In this document: piece after piece, positions 1 to 13,135 of the stretch
How the letters are laid out: the number at the start of each line of letters is the position of its first letter
Numbering within the stretch: position 1 is the stretch's first letter
From: Proteles cristata cristata
Lineage: Eukaryota; Chordata; Mammalia; Carnivora; Hyaenidae
Length of the DNA stretch: 64,000 nt
Reading direction: 5' to 3'
Assembly: GCA_017311185.1 (NCBI GenBank)
Contig: JAESUZ010001712.1
Location: 1,116,001-1,180,000, forward strand
Position numbers and translations under genes: made by a program
Notes under the pieces: generated by a model
What the model was told of the DNA's origin: nothing
What the model saw: only the letters and a program-made list of their open reading frames with translations
Databases searched by the model: none

Positions 1-130
1 TGCCACAGACCAGCTCCTCTGTAAAGTGGTGGCAAATACATTACTTACCTCATAGGGTTGGTTGCGGCGTTGAGAAAACAAAGAGCTTAGGAGAGTGTCT
101 ACAGCGTCCTCACTGCTACACAAGTGAACT
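1..130 (+). mobile_element. MIR SINE fragment
   Basis: Resembles the MIR core and 3' half on the plus strand: ctctgtaaagtggtggcaa, then ttacctcatagggttg, followed by the degraded 3' portion. Old and diverged, cut by the window edge. Confidence 0.75.
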
Positions 131-163
131 CTCAATACGATTACAGTATAGGACTCTTCGGCC

Positions 164-255
164 CAGGAGAGAAGAATTACTCGCCCAAGGTCACGGTAGC
201 AGAGCCCAGAGGAGAACCCACGTAGTCTGGCCCTGGAGGCTGTACTCCGTACCTC
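164..255 (-). mobile_element. MIR SINE fragment
   Basis: Antisense MIR signature: cgcccaaggtcacggtagc, then agagcccagaggagaaccca and gtctggccctggaggct. Strongly diverged and without detectable target-site duplication. Confidence 0.7.
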
Positions 256-2285
256 CCACGTGCTACATGACATTTATAGAAACTCTGACGTGCTAGGATT
301 GCAGGCATTTTCTATGCTGCTTCGTTTCAACCTCAAGACACCTTTATAATAGCTCTGTTTTACAGAGATGAAAATCAAGCATGCCAGCCACTTGCAGGGG
401 CTCTGCATGCAGGGACACTAAGGGGACAATAACGCTGACGCTACCTGCAGCAGCTCACAGGTTCAGCAGCTACAGAACTTGTGTACTTGTGTGAAGGCAC
501 AGGCTAGGAGAGAGGAGGGCTGGGATGCAAAGCCAAGTCTCCATGCTCCCTTCGCTCCACCCACACGTCACTGCATTAAAGCAGGGAGTTTCGTAGGCAA
601 GAAAGATATTTTTAGTGAGAAAAGGAAGAAGGGAGCTAACATATGAGGAGAGAACTAGAGTTTCTGGGAAGGTGGGAAAGCTGTATCCAAGGCCCAGTCT
701 TTCCATCCTAACCCTTTACATACCCAAAGTTTTCAACAGCCTGAGGGCATTCTTCCCATAGTGGCATATTTTATCATACATGGGGAAGAAGTCGGAAACC
801 AATTTCTACTTAACTTGCTTAAGATATGCTTAAGATATGCTCTGGAGTGAAGACTGCAATAACGTGAAACACCATAGAGTATAGCATATAGATGCTCAAT
901 CAGTTATATGTACATACACCAAATGCCAAGTTAATAAATTTTGGTGCCAAGTGCACACATGTGCACACACATACATTTATTTCTAATTCTGCCTAGATAT
1001 CTGATGGTAAAATTCTCAAAGTTTTCTTTGAACTCACCCTACATGACTTGAGCTGCTGAGGATGCTACCCAGAGCATTTGGAAGGACAGACCTGCAGAAT
1101 CGAACGGAAAACTGGTGCTTGTACCGTGGTGGCAGGTCAGACTCCCTTAGATGCGTCAGATGAGGTGACAGTGCCTTCCTTCCTCCGTGGCCTTGGTCTA
1201 TAACAGCCACCATTATGCCTCCAGTGAACTTAACCTCTGCTTTTCAGATCTAAACAGAATCTGTTCCTGATCTAATCACAATTCATAATTGTTTTTGGTT
1301 TCATAATTTCATCCCCCTGAGTATCCTGAAGATGTGTAGTTATGGCACTGTTGGGGAAGAAAATCACAAAATCCCAGACAGCCAGATCTATGTATCCTCT
1401 TGAGACAAAGAAACAGAATTGCATTAAAACAGACTTTTGCCTAGAGAGTAAGTTCAAAACAGTTTATGTGTAGAAATATCTGTCTCACTAATAATTTAAT
1501 GATTTAAGAAGCTTTTGAGAAAGTGGAGGATACACTAAGTTGAGAATCCCTAACCAGGTTTGCCTGAAAGCCTGAAATGCAAATTCAGTATGAACTTGAG
1601 GGCTGCCGTATGTTCAGTAGGACCCCAGCAAAACAATTCCGAACAATTCCCAATATAAACTTACTGAACAGTACAGCCTGTGCCATCTTGACTGAAAAAG
1701 CTAATGTAATTATTCTGACTAGAATCAACAGATGCAGAACTTGGAAGGTGAAGTGCAATGGGTCAGCCAAGCCAAGAATCTTCAAATGCTCTGATTCACA
1801 TCAAGTTAGCATTTGAGAGTGCTAGGGTGGCTCAGAGTTTTATTCCATGAGTTAGATACCAGGCGTTGGCACACAATCTTTGGCAGGTGAGGCATCACAC
1901 TCCTCTGTCTGGCCAAGCCCTGGCTGTCAGAGCTGTCAACTAGCAGATTCTTCTCGGCCACCTCCCAGGGAGGGAGGGGTGTAATCTGCTCTTCGGTGGT
2001 CTCTCCCGGCTCTTCACTTATTTTCCTTGCTTTCTATGGAAAGTGGAGTATGTCTGCCTATCTTTCCTGCTCTCATGACTCAAATTATAAATATTATTAA
2101 CAATTTAGGGCCCTTCTTGTAAAATGCCTCTTTATCAAAACTAAGCACTTTGTTCTCAATAATATCACTATTTATACAACACAGAAGGTCAAATTTGTAT
2201 CATTTGCAAACGCCTGCATTATCTCACAACTCTCAATGCAGAAGACAGGGGTGGTAACGAGGGACTGTCACAGAACTGATCATAC
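256..2285. other. Single-copy intronic sequence
   Basis: No exon with convincing splice sites and no clear repeat, apart from a possible short MIR piece near 340-390 and a short tandem duplication (cttaagatatg) near 820-840. The small open frames here lack coding character. Confidence 0.5.
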
Positions 2286-2359
2286 CTGAGAATCTGGAAC
2301 ACCTTCAGCTTCTGTCACAATTACGTGCTTGTCACCATTGTCTTCATCTTGTTCAATTG
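2286..2359 (-). CDS. Internal coding exon C of the same unidentified gene
   Basis: Seen: on the minus strand cttttcctttgctttgctt then aaag precede 74 bp ending CAG, followed by a gtatga donor. Entered in phase 1 (as exon B delivers), it has one open frame of 24 codons after the split alanine codon; the other two frames stop. The peptide begins IEQDEDNGDKHVIVTEAEG and ends VPDSQ. It is acidic and hydrophilic, with no cysteine, zinc-binding or membrane motif, so it is likely a surface loop or disordered linker. It ends in phase 0, so the next exon, beyond the left edge, should start on a whole codon. No family recognised. Confidence 0.86.
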
Positions 2360-2798
2360 CTTTAAGCAAAGCAAAGGAAAAGAATGTTAAATTTTCTTTT
2401 AGATGGCAGTTTGGCAAGAAAAAACAATGTTAGGGAGATTCACAAAATGTAAATGTCAGTGCTATTTTATTATTTGGATGAAAGTTTAATGGCGTTGGGC
2501 ACTTCTCATGTACATTTTCTTGTTTACTGAATCACTGGCAGTGGAAGAGTTTGCTCTCATTTATTCTCTTCATCGGAACCCATCCTGACATCAGCTTGTC
2601 AGGAACTGTGCTTCATTGAAAGGGGATGTAGGGTGTAGTTGAAAGTTTCTATCAAGTTGATCTGAGAACAGTAATTTTTTTTAAACAATGTGGGTTTTTT
2701 GCCTGGTACTTTACGGTCATATAATAAAGAAACCATAATATTGTATATTTAGACTGCTCCGTGCATTGTTAACACAAAATTCCAAACTAGGGAGTCTT

Positions 2799-3020
2799 TT
2801 TTAAAAAAAATTTTTTAACATTTTATTTATTTCTGGGAGAGAGAGACAGCGTGAGCAGAGGAGAGTCAGAGAGAGAGGGAGATACAGAATGTATAGCAGG
2901 CTCCAGGCTCTGAGCTAGTTTTTGGCACAGAGCCCGATGCAGGGCTCGAACCCACGAACCATGAGATCATGACCTGAGCCGAAATCAGACGCTTAACCAA
3001 CTGAGCTACCCAGGTGCCCC
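2799..3020 (-). mobile_element. Feline CAN-SINE
   Basis: Minus-oriented copy: T-rich tail, atttatttctgggagagag, gcaggctccaggctctgag, and head gagctacccaggtgcccc. Near-perfect target duplication aaactagggagtctt (2784-2798) and aaactgggaagtctt (3022-3036). It landed in the L2 fragment that continues at 3022. Confidence 0.93.
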
Positions 3021-3021
3021 T

Positions 3022-3380
3022 AAACTGGGAAGTCTTGAATCAACCTCTTCTCCTGTATCTCCCCCAGCATCTCCCTATCCAACTTCTTATCACCCCTTCT
3101 GCGCTCATGCAGTACCTTCTGAAGACAAAGCTCTTGATCCCACCCTCTCCTTAATACAATCCAGCTGGGGCACAATTGCTAAAATAATCAGTCTCAAAAA
3201 ATACATAACAGGTACCATGCTTTGCTCTATGTTATCGCTTATCTTAACCAAGTATAAATTATCCGTTTTTCATTGAAGGTCTTCCTTGAATTCTCTGGCT
3301 TCCTCCTAATCTCTGACTTCACACTGACATTCAATACAACTCCGATCCCAGCAGAGTGATTTGATTATTTTGCTTTGTCC
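3022..3380 (+). mobile_element. L2 LINE fragment
   Basis: Pyrimidine-rich strand resembling the L2 3' region: aaactgggaagtcttgaatc, then ctcttctcctgtatctcccc and tcctcctaatctctgacttc. Diverged; boundaries approximate. Confidence 0.5.
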
Positions 3381-3389
3381 AGTTTGCTC

Positions 3390-3520
3390 TTTCACCTTAA
3401 AAATATTTACTGAGTGCTGACTGTGTGCCTGGCACTATGGCTACTCTTACGAACAAGGCAGATAAACCGTGACTTCATGAAATATACTTCCTGGCTGGGA
3501 AGAGAGACAGTGGACAACAG
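3390..3520 (+). mobile_element. Ancient LINE-like fragment
   Basis: tatttactgagtgctgactg, then tgtgcctggcactatggcta, resembles the widely dispersed mammalian motif for growth-size ancient CR1/L3-type LINE 3' ends. Family assignment uncertain. Confidence 0.35.
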
Positions 3521-3588
3521 CAACTACTACTACAACTAACAGTAACAATAATGATAATTATAACTATAATAATAAAAATAGTAACATG
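3518..3588. repeat. A-rich trinucleotide low-complexity tract
   Basis: Imperfect act/aat/ata triplets; simple sequence. Confidence 0.7.
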
Positions 3589-3949
3589 GCATTAGAAATG
3601 CCATGCGAAATGGAGAAATGACAGAAAACCGACTGGGAGAGGTCACTTTAGGGAGGGAGGCAGCGATGGTAGTTCCCTGAAGTGACGTTTGTGTGGCAAC
3701 CTCAAGGTTGAGATGGAGCCACCTATGGCAGGTGAGAGTGATAGAAGACAAAAGTGGAGAAAGCACAGCCCACTGTGAATTCAGATTTTAGCCTAAGAAC
3801 ATGGGAAAGCACAAAGTAAATTTAAATTAGAATTGCATGATTTGATATGTATTTTCCAAAGTTCTTTTTGGCTTCTTTGTGGAGAACAGGCTTAAGAGAA
3901 GAGAGAAAGGAAATAGGGAGACCGCTTAGGTGACTCTTGCTGACATCTT

Positions 3950-4120
3950 TTTTTTTTTTTTTTAAGTTTATGTATTTATTTGATAGAGAGAGCATGAGCA
4001 GGGGAGGGGAGGGGCAGAGAGAGAGTGCAGAGCCAGATGTGGGGCTCAAACCCATGAACCATGAAATTATGACCTGAGCTGATGTCGGATACTTAACCAA
4101 CTGAGCCACCCAGGTGCCCC
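3950..4120 (-). mobile_element. Feline CAN-SINE
   Basis: 17-base T tail, aagtttatgtatttatttga, gagcatgagcaggggaggg, and head ccaactgagccacccaggtg. The internal section between the CT region and the tRNA part is shortened. Degraded flanking duplication (ttgctgacatctt / ttactggcatctt). Confidence 0.92.
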
Positions 4121-5180
4121 AAGTTACTGGCATCTTGACTAGAGTGGACGATGGCTCAGACCAGGGACATGGCAATGCGCTGAAGATTTGGAGGATTTGA
4201 GCTGAACTTTTAGACAAAATGGATAACACTTGTCAATGAACTGAATACACTGAGGGACAGGGAGAGATGAAAAGAAGCAATCAAGGATGACTCCTAAGTA
4301 AAATAAGTTATTTCTATCTTCGTGCCACTTATTCTTTTGCCCTCTCCATCAAAAGCAGTGCAAAAACATTATCAACCTTGCTAACAGTGAGGTCACGCAC
4401 TGTACTTAGGGGTTCACCTAGCATTGTTTTGTGTACCAAATACCGTGCTCTGCTCGCCACTCCATAGTTTTTAAAGTATCATTTCATGTTCCCTTTGCTT
4501 TTGTGTAGCCTTTCTGCCTACTGTGAGGGGCTTACCACGGAGCGTACCTCAAATGCTGTGCACACAGTGTGAGCTCTGTAAAAACTAACTGGATGAACAG
4601 TTCCCTCCCCAAGTGACCCTAACGGCACAGCTTGACTACACCCACTTACACAAACTACTTCTTTCATAACTATTTATGAAAAAAGAGGGGAGAGAAATTC
4701 TTCCATTAAACTCCATGAATAACTAGTCTAATGCCTATCATTGAGCATCTAAAGGCAAAGCAGGAACAGCGGAAGTAGACAGAAGCTTTTCTTCTATTTT
4801 CAGGAAAAAGTTCCATTCGTGCTTGTTCAAAGGGACTCCCCTGTGGCTACTGTTTCTCGATTATGAATAAAGTTAAGAATAAAGAAACAGTCTTATGTTT
4901 TCTCTGAAAAACTAGAGGTGAGAATGCCAAGGGGAAAACACAGAGTAACACTGTAAATTCCACTTAAAAAATACAATGGCTATAGAATTTTTTTACTTCT
5001 ATTATTTGCCTTCTACTTAACTAATGGAAACAAGGTAAGTCTTTCCTCAACTTGTAATGGGGAATAGTTCTCCTGGAGGGCAACTAACGTGGGCCAAGTG
5101 AATCCTCTGAAGTGTGAACCATACCTTGGCACTTGATTTACGCTTTAATTTGAACATCTGTTCTTTGAAGTTTTAGTTTT

Positions 5181-5380
5181 TAAATTTTTTTTAAGTTTAT
5201 TTATTTTTGAAAGAGACAGACTGACAGACATCACGACCTGGGGAGGGACAGAGAGAAAGACAAAGAATCCAAAGCAGGCTCCAGACTCCAAGCTGTCAGC
5301 ACAGAGCCCAACACAGAGTTTGAACCCATGACCTGAGTTAAAGTCAGACGCTCAACCAACTGAGCCACCCAGGTGCCCCA
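5181..5380 (-). mobile_element. Feline CAN-SINE
   Basis: Minus copy with tail aagtttatttatttttgaaa and head caaccaactgagccacccag. Target duplication tgaagttttagtttt (5166-5180) and tgaagtttcagtttt (5381-5395), one mismatch. Confidence 0.94.
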
Positions 5381-5395
5381 TGAAGTTTCAGTTTT

Positions 5396-8084
5396 GATAC
5401 AAATGAAGAAAATTAAATTTTGGAATATTTTGCTTACTAAATTCATGTTTTTGTTTTAAAAACAACATTCTGGCACCTAGGCATTTATTATTGCACATTA
5501 CACACCAACATAAGACATGCAGGACAATGAAAAACAATTTCAGAGTTGAGAGCTAATGCTATTTTTTAAGATTTAGGCATGATTCTTAGTTACATATAAA
5601 TAGAAACAAAGCATCAAAGCATAATTAGGATAAAGATTCAGTCCTGTATTTCTAGCTTATTCCAACAAAACAATCAATACTACATTTCTTATCACATCTT
5701 TTAAAGACCTCAAAATTAGTTGAGCAGCACTACAATTCGATTAACAGAGCAAGAATCCACAAACACAAGCAAGTTCAGGGACTTGGCAACATAAGTCAGC
5801 AATCCATCTCCGTGCATATGATGGAGACTCTCAAAGTTCTGATAGACTCTTATCTTCAGCATCTTGATGACAAGAATAGTATGGTCTTTTCCAACATATA
5901 CGTAACATTATTTTCTTGGAAGTACTGAAAAAGTATGATTCCAAGAATATATTTCAGCCAGTAGTTCATATACAACACTTGGGAACAAAAGCATATTTAT
6001 CCTGGACTTCTGAGGATTTGTGATCACCCTGGGAACGCTTTCAATCACCTAAAAGGGAGTCTTGTAGGTACCCTCGAATATGGAGATCAATCAAAAAAAA
6101 AAAAATGTCAGGGAATAGATACAAAGACAACTTTTCTCTTCACACCTCCTAGTGGTGTGGCTCATGTGATAGAAGGAGGAGAAAGCAGTTATTTAGATTT
6201 TTTCAGCTTAATTTTTCTTTTATCTGGTCAGAGTAAGAGTAGGTTGGGAAAATATCCTATGCAAATATTGATTCTGGGACAGTTCCCTCCAGTGGAACAC
6301 GTACACAGGAATGACAGCTTCTGGGATCGAGGAGGCTTGGAGCCTCACTCTCTGCCAACACAAACCATCTCCTTATCTCTCAACACAGAGTCTAAAAGCA
6401 AGAAATGGCCTTTGAAAATAACTGACACAACAAAAGTCACAAGCACAAGGTCTGAAGCATGTATTTTCAATAGTATACATGAAAGCCCACATGAGCACTA
6501 AGTATCTATGTGGGTTAATTAGCACCAATTCACATAAGAGAACTTGGTTTAAATGTACCTATTTGTAAGTCAGCCAAGAGCCATTCCAGATGGACTACTA
6601 CAGATAGCCTCCAAGATTTCTGGGCTTGACTTATTATCACTTCCTTGCTACCTTCAGGAGAATAGGTTTCCTCTCCTCATGACTTACTCGGTTGATTGCT
6701 AAGACAACTTTTCTTAGTAATTCTACTAATAGTATTATTTAAACACAAACAAGATGGACATCCTTTCAAAACAAAACTTACTTAATTTCTAATCAATTTT
6801 ACAAAAGTAAGAAAGAGCTGTTACAACACAACATTAAATGCAAGGATCATAATGTGCTGGTGACTATACTTGAGAGTGTCCTTTACAAACCAAATTATTT
6901 TTTTTTAATTTACACATCAACCAAAAATGTCACTATAAAGAGAAATTTAGCATTTCAAGTCTCAATGTGAGAAATCACCAAATACAGTCAAGAGAAGTAA
7001 TTCACTGAGTACTTTGCCAAGAATTAAAGATTGGGCAATAATACCATCTCAACTTTGTGGCATTTTTACAGAGGAAGTTTTCATAAAGGGTCTCTCATCT
7101 GATGTTCACACATCCTGAAGATGTGGACAGGGAAAATCATCCCCATTTTACAGATGAGGTGAAGTACTGTGTGCTAGCCCTCCCCTGGATAACATATGTA
7201 TCTGTGATGGTGCCAATGTGCATCTGTCAAGGACTGAATGGTACCGGGCAGGTCAAACCACACATCGACAAGTGCATTCGTGTGGGGCCTCACCAGTATT
7301 TTTCATTTTTTCATTTTCTAACGAAACAGAGCAAAAAATATAAAGAATGGAAAGAAACTGAACATCAAAATGCATCGCAACTGGTAACGTCAGGTATTGT
7401 TAACAAATGCGGATGAGATGTGTACCAGGTGGGGCTGTTTTGTGTGTTCAGTGGGTTGTGGGCATTAAAATGCTAGTACTGAGGTGCTTCCAGGCCACAG
7501 CAGGCAGAACCCAGTTCCTCATTATCTAAATAACCAGCTATTTTTTTGTACCATGCCTGGAGAGGGGCCATAATATTTATTTTAGGAGGCCCCTCAACAA
7601 TGCTCCATCCACGTTCAGCAAGTAGTGCATTCCCTCTGAGACGTCATGGCAACAAGCTTACGGCGAGAAATGCTGACAGAGTCTATTTATTTTTGGTTAC
7701 CAACATATAATCACAAATGCTTCAAAATGCTCAAATCTTCTTTAAAAAGTAAGGGGAAAAAGCAGTTGCAGCCTTCATTTCATCCCTCTTTTTTTTTTTT
7801 TTTTTTTTTAGTGTTAAAATTTGAAAACTACTGCTCCACATTCACCATCAAGATTTGTTACAGAGTATTACCATGTGGCCCATTCAGAGTGCTCTTTCCA
7901 CTTCCCTTTGAAAGCCAACCAATGCCTACAACATCTCTGTCCCAACTGCCTTTTCTCAGCCCCATCTGGTTTAGCTTACGAGCTGAACTTAAGACTGTTG
8001 TTTTAAAAACTCTCTTTGCTGGATCATTATCATCCTTGAATCCTCTAAAAATGCAAGCTTCCCGCAGATTCTTTTTCTCTCCCT
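5396..8084. other. Intronic sequence, mostly single-copy
   Basis: AT-rich, without exon signals. It includes an A12 run near 6092 and a short antisense MIR-like piece (ccccattttacagatgaggt) at about 7117-7172. Open frames at 6157-6501, 7102-7416 and 7646-8101 look accidental: no splice context, and poly-T/poly-F content in the last. Confidence 0.45.
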
Positions 8085-8680
8085 GCCTCTTTCCTCGGTG
8101 ATCTTATCCGTTCCTCTGGTTTCAGTTTTCATGATTATACAGGTTATTTCCAAATCTGTGTCTCCAACTCTGCCCTCTCCTCAGAATCCCAGCCCACATC
8201 TCCAGTTACACTCTGAACATTTTCATTTTGCAGACCATTGTGCACCTGCTACATACAAGTGGCTATGATAGTGTGGTGGCACTGCCTCTGTCCCTAGGAT
8301 GTGAGGAGACGAAGGTCTGATCACCAGCATCAGGTCCACTAGATTTCACAAGCCTCTTTCCCTCTTGCAGCATTTCAGTTTATGTCACCACCAGGTGTCT
8401 TTCTGTTCTTCCCTCCCCTCTGCCCTCACATCAGTCTCTCACTAAACCTTGTCACTTCTACCTCTGAAATGTCTCCACCTTCCTTCCTCTCTGTCAGGAT
8501 CAGAGCTCAGGACTGCACCACCTCTCCCCTGGGCCACTGCCACAGCCTCCTAGCAGCCTCATTTATAGTTTGTTCTCTCTTCCACAGACATGCCCAGTTC
8601 CACTTCCAAAAGGTGAGTCCAGTCACACCAGCCCCCCATCCCTTCAGACTCCTGCCTCTCCCCACCCAGAGAATATGAGA
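8085..8680 (+). mobile_element. L2 LINE fragments
   Basis: L2-like phrases on the plus strand: cctcggtgatcttatccgtt, then atttccaaatctgtgtctcc and ccacagcctcctagcagcc. Probably two pieces separated by unmatched sequence near 8230-8440. Confidence 0.5.
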
Positions 8681-8827
8681 GGCACACAGGGGGGCTGAGT
8701 ACGAAGTCAGACTCCAAGGCCCCATCCCTGGTATTCCCGGTGTAGTGGGGCTCAGCCTGGGGCTGAGCTGTTTGGAGAGCTTTGACACTTGTGACCCCTG
8801 CTCTATGAGCCATTCGGGCTGAAGCCT

Positions 8828-8922
8828 CTGATACTAAATAGCTGGCCCAGAATCACACAGAAAGTCAGTGGAGGAGATAAAGTACCCAGGTCTGACTCTC
8901 TACCTGCCCCAATCCATCATGA
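8828..8922 (-). mobile_element. MIR SINE fragment
   Basis: Antisense MIR: aatagctggcccagaatcac, acagaaagtcagtggagga, acccaggtctgactctctac. Confidence 0.7.
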
Positions 8923-10109
8923 AGACTTAGTGTCCAAAATGAATTGAACAAGAGTGAGACTGAAGACAAAGAACACCAGAGCTTTATGGTAAACAGTCTA
9001 ATCAAGAACTGACTTGAATTTCCTACAAGGAGTTCAGTCTGTATTAGTTAGGGCCAAAATGACTTACTCATTGCTAAGTGCTCCTACATACATACCCCTT
9101 TCCTTCAACTCTCACCAGGCTTCCTAAACCCTGCTTTTATAGAAGAGAAGATAATAAATCTTTGCTGTACCAAAGAAACGTATTGCTTTTACTAACATGT
9201 GAATATAGGCGTATTGGTATTCTGGAAATTCACAGCAGTCAGACAACATAATAAATCCATAGTGAGGAAGCTAAAATCAGAGGTAGCTGAACAATTGCCA
9301 TTTTCCCCCATCAGATGCTCCATGCTCTGTACCCTCTGGGGCGGCAGCTCATGCCACAGAGAGACCAGCCTGTACTGCTTCCTTGCTGCCCGGCTGCCAG
9401 CATGATTTATCCTGCCCTCAGGCAGACGGGATTCCCCTTCAATTCTCATGCCTTTGTCTTGTAGCCTAGATGCTTCAAATTTCCTCTCCTCCACTTTGTA
9501 ATAGGTTTTTATAGTGTTTTCTTTTGAATACCATTTAATACATGTCCAGTCAATGGAAAAGTTATTCAACAGAGAAAAATGAAAATGTCAAAAGAGCAAA
9601 GTGCATCCTGTATCAAATCCTCTAATTAGATCATAAATATCTGCTCCGTTGGCCAGAGTAATAAAGAACTAATCAGTACGTGAGCCCAGTAAGCTCTTCG
9701 GTTGCCCTTCTTCTGAGGAAACGTATCAGAAAAAAACAAGTTGCCTTTTAATGCAAAGATGGCTTGTACATGATCCAACTAAAATAAGACCTCAATTAAA
9801 AAAAAAGTCGAGTTAACCTTAGCTACCGTTTTTCTTCAGCGTTTATCTTCAGAGACAGAAAAGCTTTCAATTTTTAAGTGCCTTACAAGGATATGATCTG
9901 GCAACTGGACAGGTTCAGGCCAATCTGCTATAATCATGTACTAATAGGTATAAGCAGCAGTGGTACTGGGCTGGTGCAAGATGATTATTCATTCAAAAAC
10001 ACCCTAGTGAATTCTTTACTCTCAATCTCTCTCAGGAATTAAAAATGTAAAAGATTGATCTCAGGGAATAAAAGTAATTTCTGAGTCTAACCATGTGCCG
10101 ATGTGAAGC
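8923..10109. other. Single-copy intronic sequence
   Basis: No exon or clear repeat identified. Overlapping open frames on both strands at 9192-9569 have no splice support. Confidence 0.45.
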
Positions 10110-10262
10110 TACATACTTTATGGCATCTCCTTTAACTGCCCATCTCTAACAAGCCCCATGGGCATGTGCCATTAGCTCCGTTTTGCAGTGTAAGAAACTG
10201 AGCCTCCAGAAGCCACTAAGTCCTAGCAGGTGGCTAAGCTAGAACTGAACCCGAGTATCCTG
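10110..10262 (-). mobile_element. MIR SINE
   Basis: Nearly full antisense MIR: ttagctccgttttgcagtg, gaaactgagcctccagaag, gcaggtggctaagctagaac, ctgaacccgagtatcctgat. Confidence 0.75.
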
Positions 10263-12904
10263 ATTTGCTTTTCACAGCTACAGAAATCTGCTTCTAGGAC
10301 TGTAGAAAAAGAAAACACAGCCAGTCATATCTACATGGACACTTAACTAAGGCTTTATCTTCTTTTTAAAAATAACATTAGAGGTTTCTGCCACTCATAT
10401 GATGCTCATAAGCTCTTTTTATTCCTGAATTGTCAGTCATGCACTGCTAAATCTTCTCAGTGACATTACAGGGAAATTCTAAACCATACAGAGGAACCAC
10501 CAAGAATTCCCTAAGAGTTACCGTGTTTGCAAATACAAGCAAAGACACCAAATAGTTCAATCAATATAACAATCAATGGAGGGAGGGCAGCTCAAGGGGA
10601 GTCCAGGGAAAGATGTGAAAATTTCCATAACCCTCAACTAATCTATCCCGCTAGAATTTAAAGAAACTTCTTTTTATTACACATTTGAGGAAAAGTATGG
10701 CACCATTGCTACAGTCCTTCTAGCATATGACCTTTGTCAAGCTATATCCATTCACTGAAGTTCAACTTTACTACTTGAAAAGGAGAGGCGTTAACAATCA
10801 CCACCCTACAGGCTGGGTATGTGGAAGAAAGGATGGACATAAAATGCTTAATCAAGGGTAGCTACCTTACACTCCAACAGGCAATGTGCTTTTTCTCTTT
10901 TGCATTTTCATCCATGGATGAGGCCTTTCTCCTAATCAGACCCACCCTCTATTGGGGTAGAGTGCAAAATAAGGAACATAGAAACAAAGTCATTAATATT
11001 TGTATTCTGCCACCCGAGTTAGAATTTTGCCTTGAAAGGGCAAAATTTACAAAGAAATGTTACCTTCCTTTGCACATCAAGAACCAACTCTGGAAGTGCC
11101 AAATCTCAAATCCCTCTCTCCTGAATGCTAAGCCACAGGCTTGTCCCCCAGCAAGGAGCTGTCTGAAAATAATGGGCTAGAAAAGCTCAAGGCAGTTCCC
11201 AGGATACTCCAAGTGGACTGTCGGGTTCAGAGGGCAGAAGGGGGCAGTAAAGAGGCAGCAGAGATGCAAGGAGCTAAGAGCTAGGGGGCCTCAACTTCCT
11301 GTCTGGGCTTGGGTTCTCAGCAGGTGAAGCCAGGTAGATGGTTGGAGGGGACACCAAAAACAGGAGAGCACGTTTATATACAGATTGAGACTTAGCACAC
11401 GGAGGAGACTGTATCACAGTCCACCACCAGCCCCACATGGGGGTCAGCGTGCTCACAGTGGATTCAGCAGTGAGCACAGGAAAGCTGAGGGCAGACAAGG
11501 GGTTAGACGAGGTACAGACCTTATCATTCCTGAGTTACTCCTCTTTCCCAGGATGGGAAATCTGCAAGGTCTCAAAAGTTTCATATGCCCTGGGGACAGA
11601 GGCCTGCAATGGAGCCTACTTTATAAAGGGCCATAGGCTAGAAGGAATTTGCAGCAGGGAACAGTGGAGTTTACAGCCCCAGCTAGAGGTAACATAGGGC
11701 AAGATGACCAGACAGGCCCAGAGCCCCTAACCTAGCTGAGATGGGCCTCTGACTGTTACGGGCACCTCTGCAGAGACAAGAGAAGCCCAGGAGCACCGTG
11801 GGATTCCAAAGACCCTCCCATGCCAGGGACTAAGTGATCCAAATGGGGGTATTTTAAACTCAGCCCAGGCAGGAGCAATATCTTGAACAGACTATTTATC
11901 ACAAAAAAGAGTTCAACTCAAAAACAGCTAAGATACTGCTCTCTGGTAGTAAGTAGCAGCTTGTTGGGGACCATAGAGCAGTTGTCAAAAATAAAGACTA
12001 TAGCATACCCCACCTACATTCAGTGTAAAGAATAATTCTGAGAATCTGTTAATGAGCACATGAGTATCAACATAAGGACTTTAATGGCTCACAAAATAAT
12101 CTCTTAGATTATCAGATAATAAAACGAAGACAAAATACATGTGGGAAGAAAAAGTTTTGATACATCACCAAACTATCTTTCACGTTCATGTCAAAGGCAC
12201 TGAACTCCATTTCTTCTCAAATAGAAGTATATGTATTTTGACTTTTCAGATGAAATTGATAAAATTATGGGTCATTTTATTTGTCTTTCTTCTTGAAATA
12301 CCAAGGTAACAAACAACTGTACTCAAGCAGGTCCCGTGAAAATTTCCTAGGAGGGACCTAAACCACCCAAATAAATGTGACCTTTGGACAAAACTGTCCA
12401 TCTGGTTTTAACACTAACCCTGAAATCAGTGAATTCATGTAGGCTTAATGTTACCTGCAAAAAGAAGCAACTTCAGTCACTTGGGCTTAGGTACAAATGC
12501 TAAGTGTGAATTCTATGTCTGTAGTTAGTTTCAGGGATGAGTCGAAGAGGACCAGAGGGTGCGAGGGGCCCACTGTCTAAGCCTACGGCCCAGGTGTGCT
12601 GCTCGAGCACCAGGAAGCTCAGTAATGGAATCTGCCCTTCCCTGACCAGACAAGGTAGACACAGCACTCCCCGGCGACCCCAGGCTGTTGAGACAATGCC
12701 CCCACACCCCTACACTGTTAGCAAGAGAGGCTCTCAGCCAGAGCTATTGACAATCTCCAAACTTCCTTTGAGAACCCTAACTGAAGGGTGGGGAAGTTGG
12801 TTTTATTGCTAGTATGTGACAAATTTGTATTTACTGTATAAGGCTACCTTTGGAGAGGAAAATCACCTGCACCTAGTTTCACCTTTGGAACTATACTATA
12901 TGAA
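10263..12904. other. Intronic sequence with a GC-richer patch
   Basis: Positions 11150-11870 and 12530-12800 are more GC-rich than the surroundings and contain several overlapping short open frames. I see no matching splice sites or familiar repeat. They could be old LTR or DNA-transposon remnants too diverged to name. Confidence 0.4.
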
Positions 12905-13135
12905 GGGACGCTTGGGTGGCTCAGTCAGTTAAGCGTCTGGCTTTGGCTCAGGTCAGGATCTTGCGTTCGTGGGTTCGAGCCCCATGTTGGGCTCTGTGCT
13001 GACATCTAGCTCAGAACCTGGAGCCTGTTTCAGATTCTGTATCTCCCTCTCTCTCTGACCCTCCCCTGTCCACACCGTCTCTCTCTCTCTCTCTCTCAGA
13101 AATTAAAAAAAAAAAAAAAACATTAAAAAATATAT
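12905..13135 (+). mobile_element. Feline CAN-SINE, nearly full length
   Basis: Head gggacgcttgggtggctcag, B-box-like gggttcgagccccatgttg, long (CT)n near 13076-13098, and an A16 tail. No clear target duplication was found. Confidence 0.94.

Noticed and set aside
2799..3020. tRNA-like A and B boxes (gtggctcag, ggttcgagcc) in this and other copies
   Set aside because: They belong to the tRNA-derived heads of SINEs; no copy folds into an intact tRNA gene with the expected arms.
3822..4229. 135-residue minus-strand open frame
   Set aside because: It runs through a CAN-SINE and its poly-A tail (KKKKK run).
7646..8101. 151-residue plus-strand open frame, the longest in the window
   Set aside because: Contains a poly-phenylalanine run from a T19 tract and enters an L2 fragment; no splice or promoter context.
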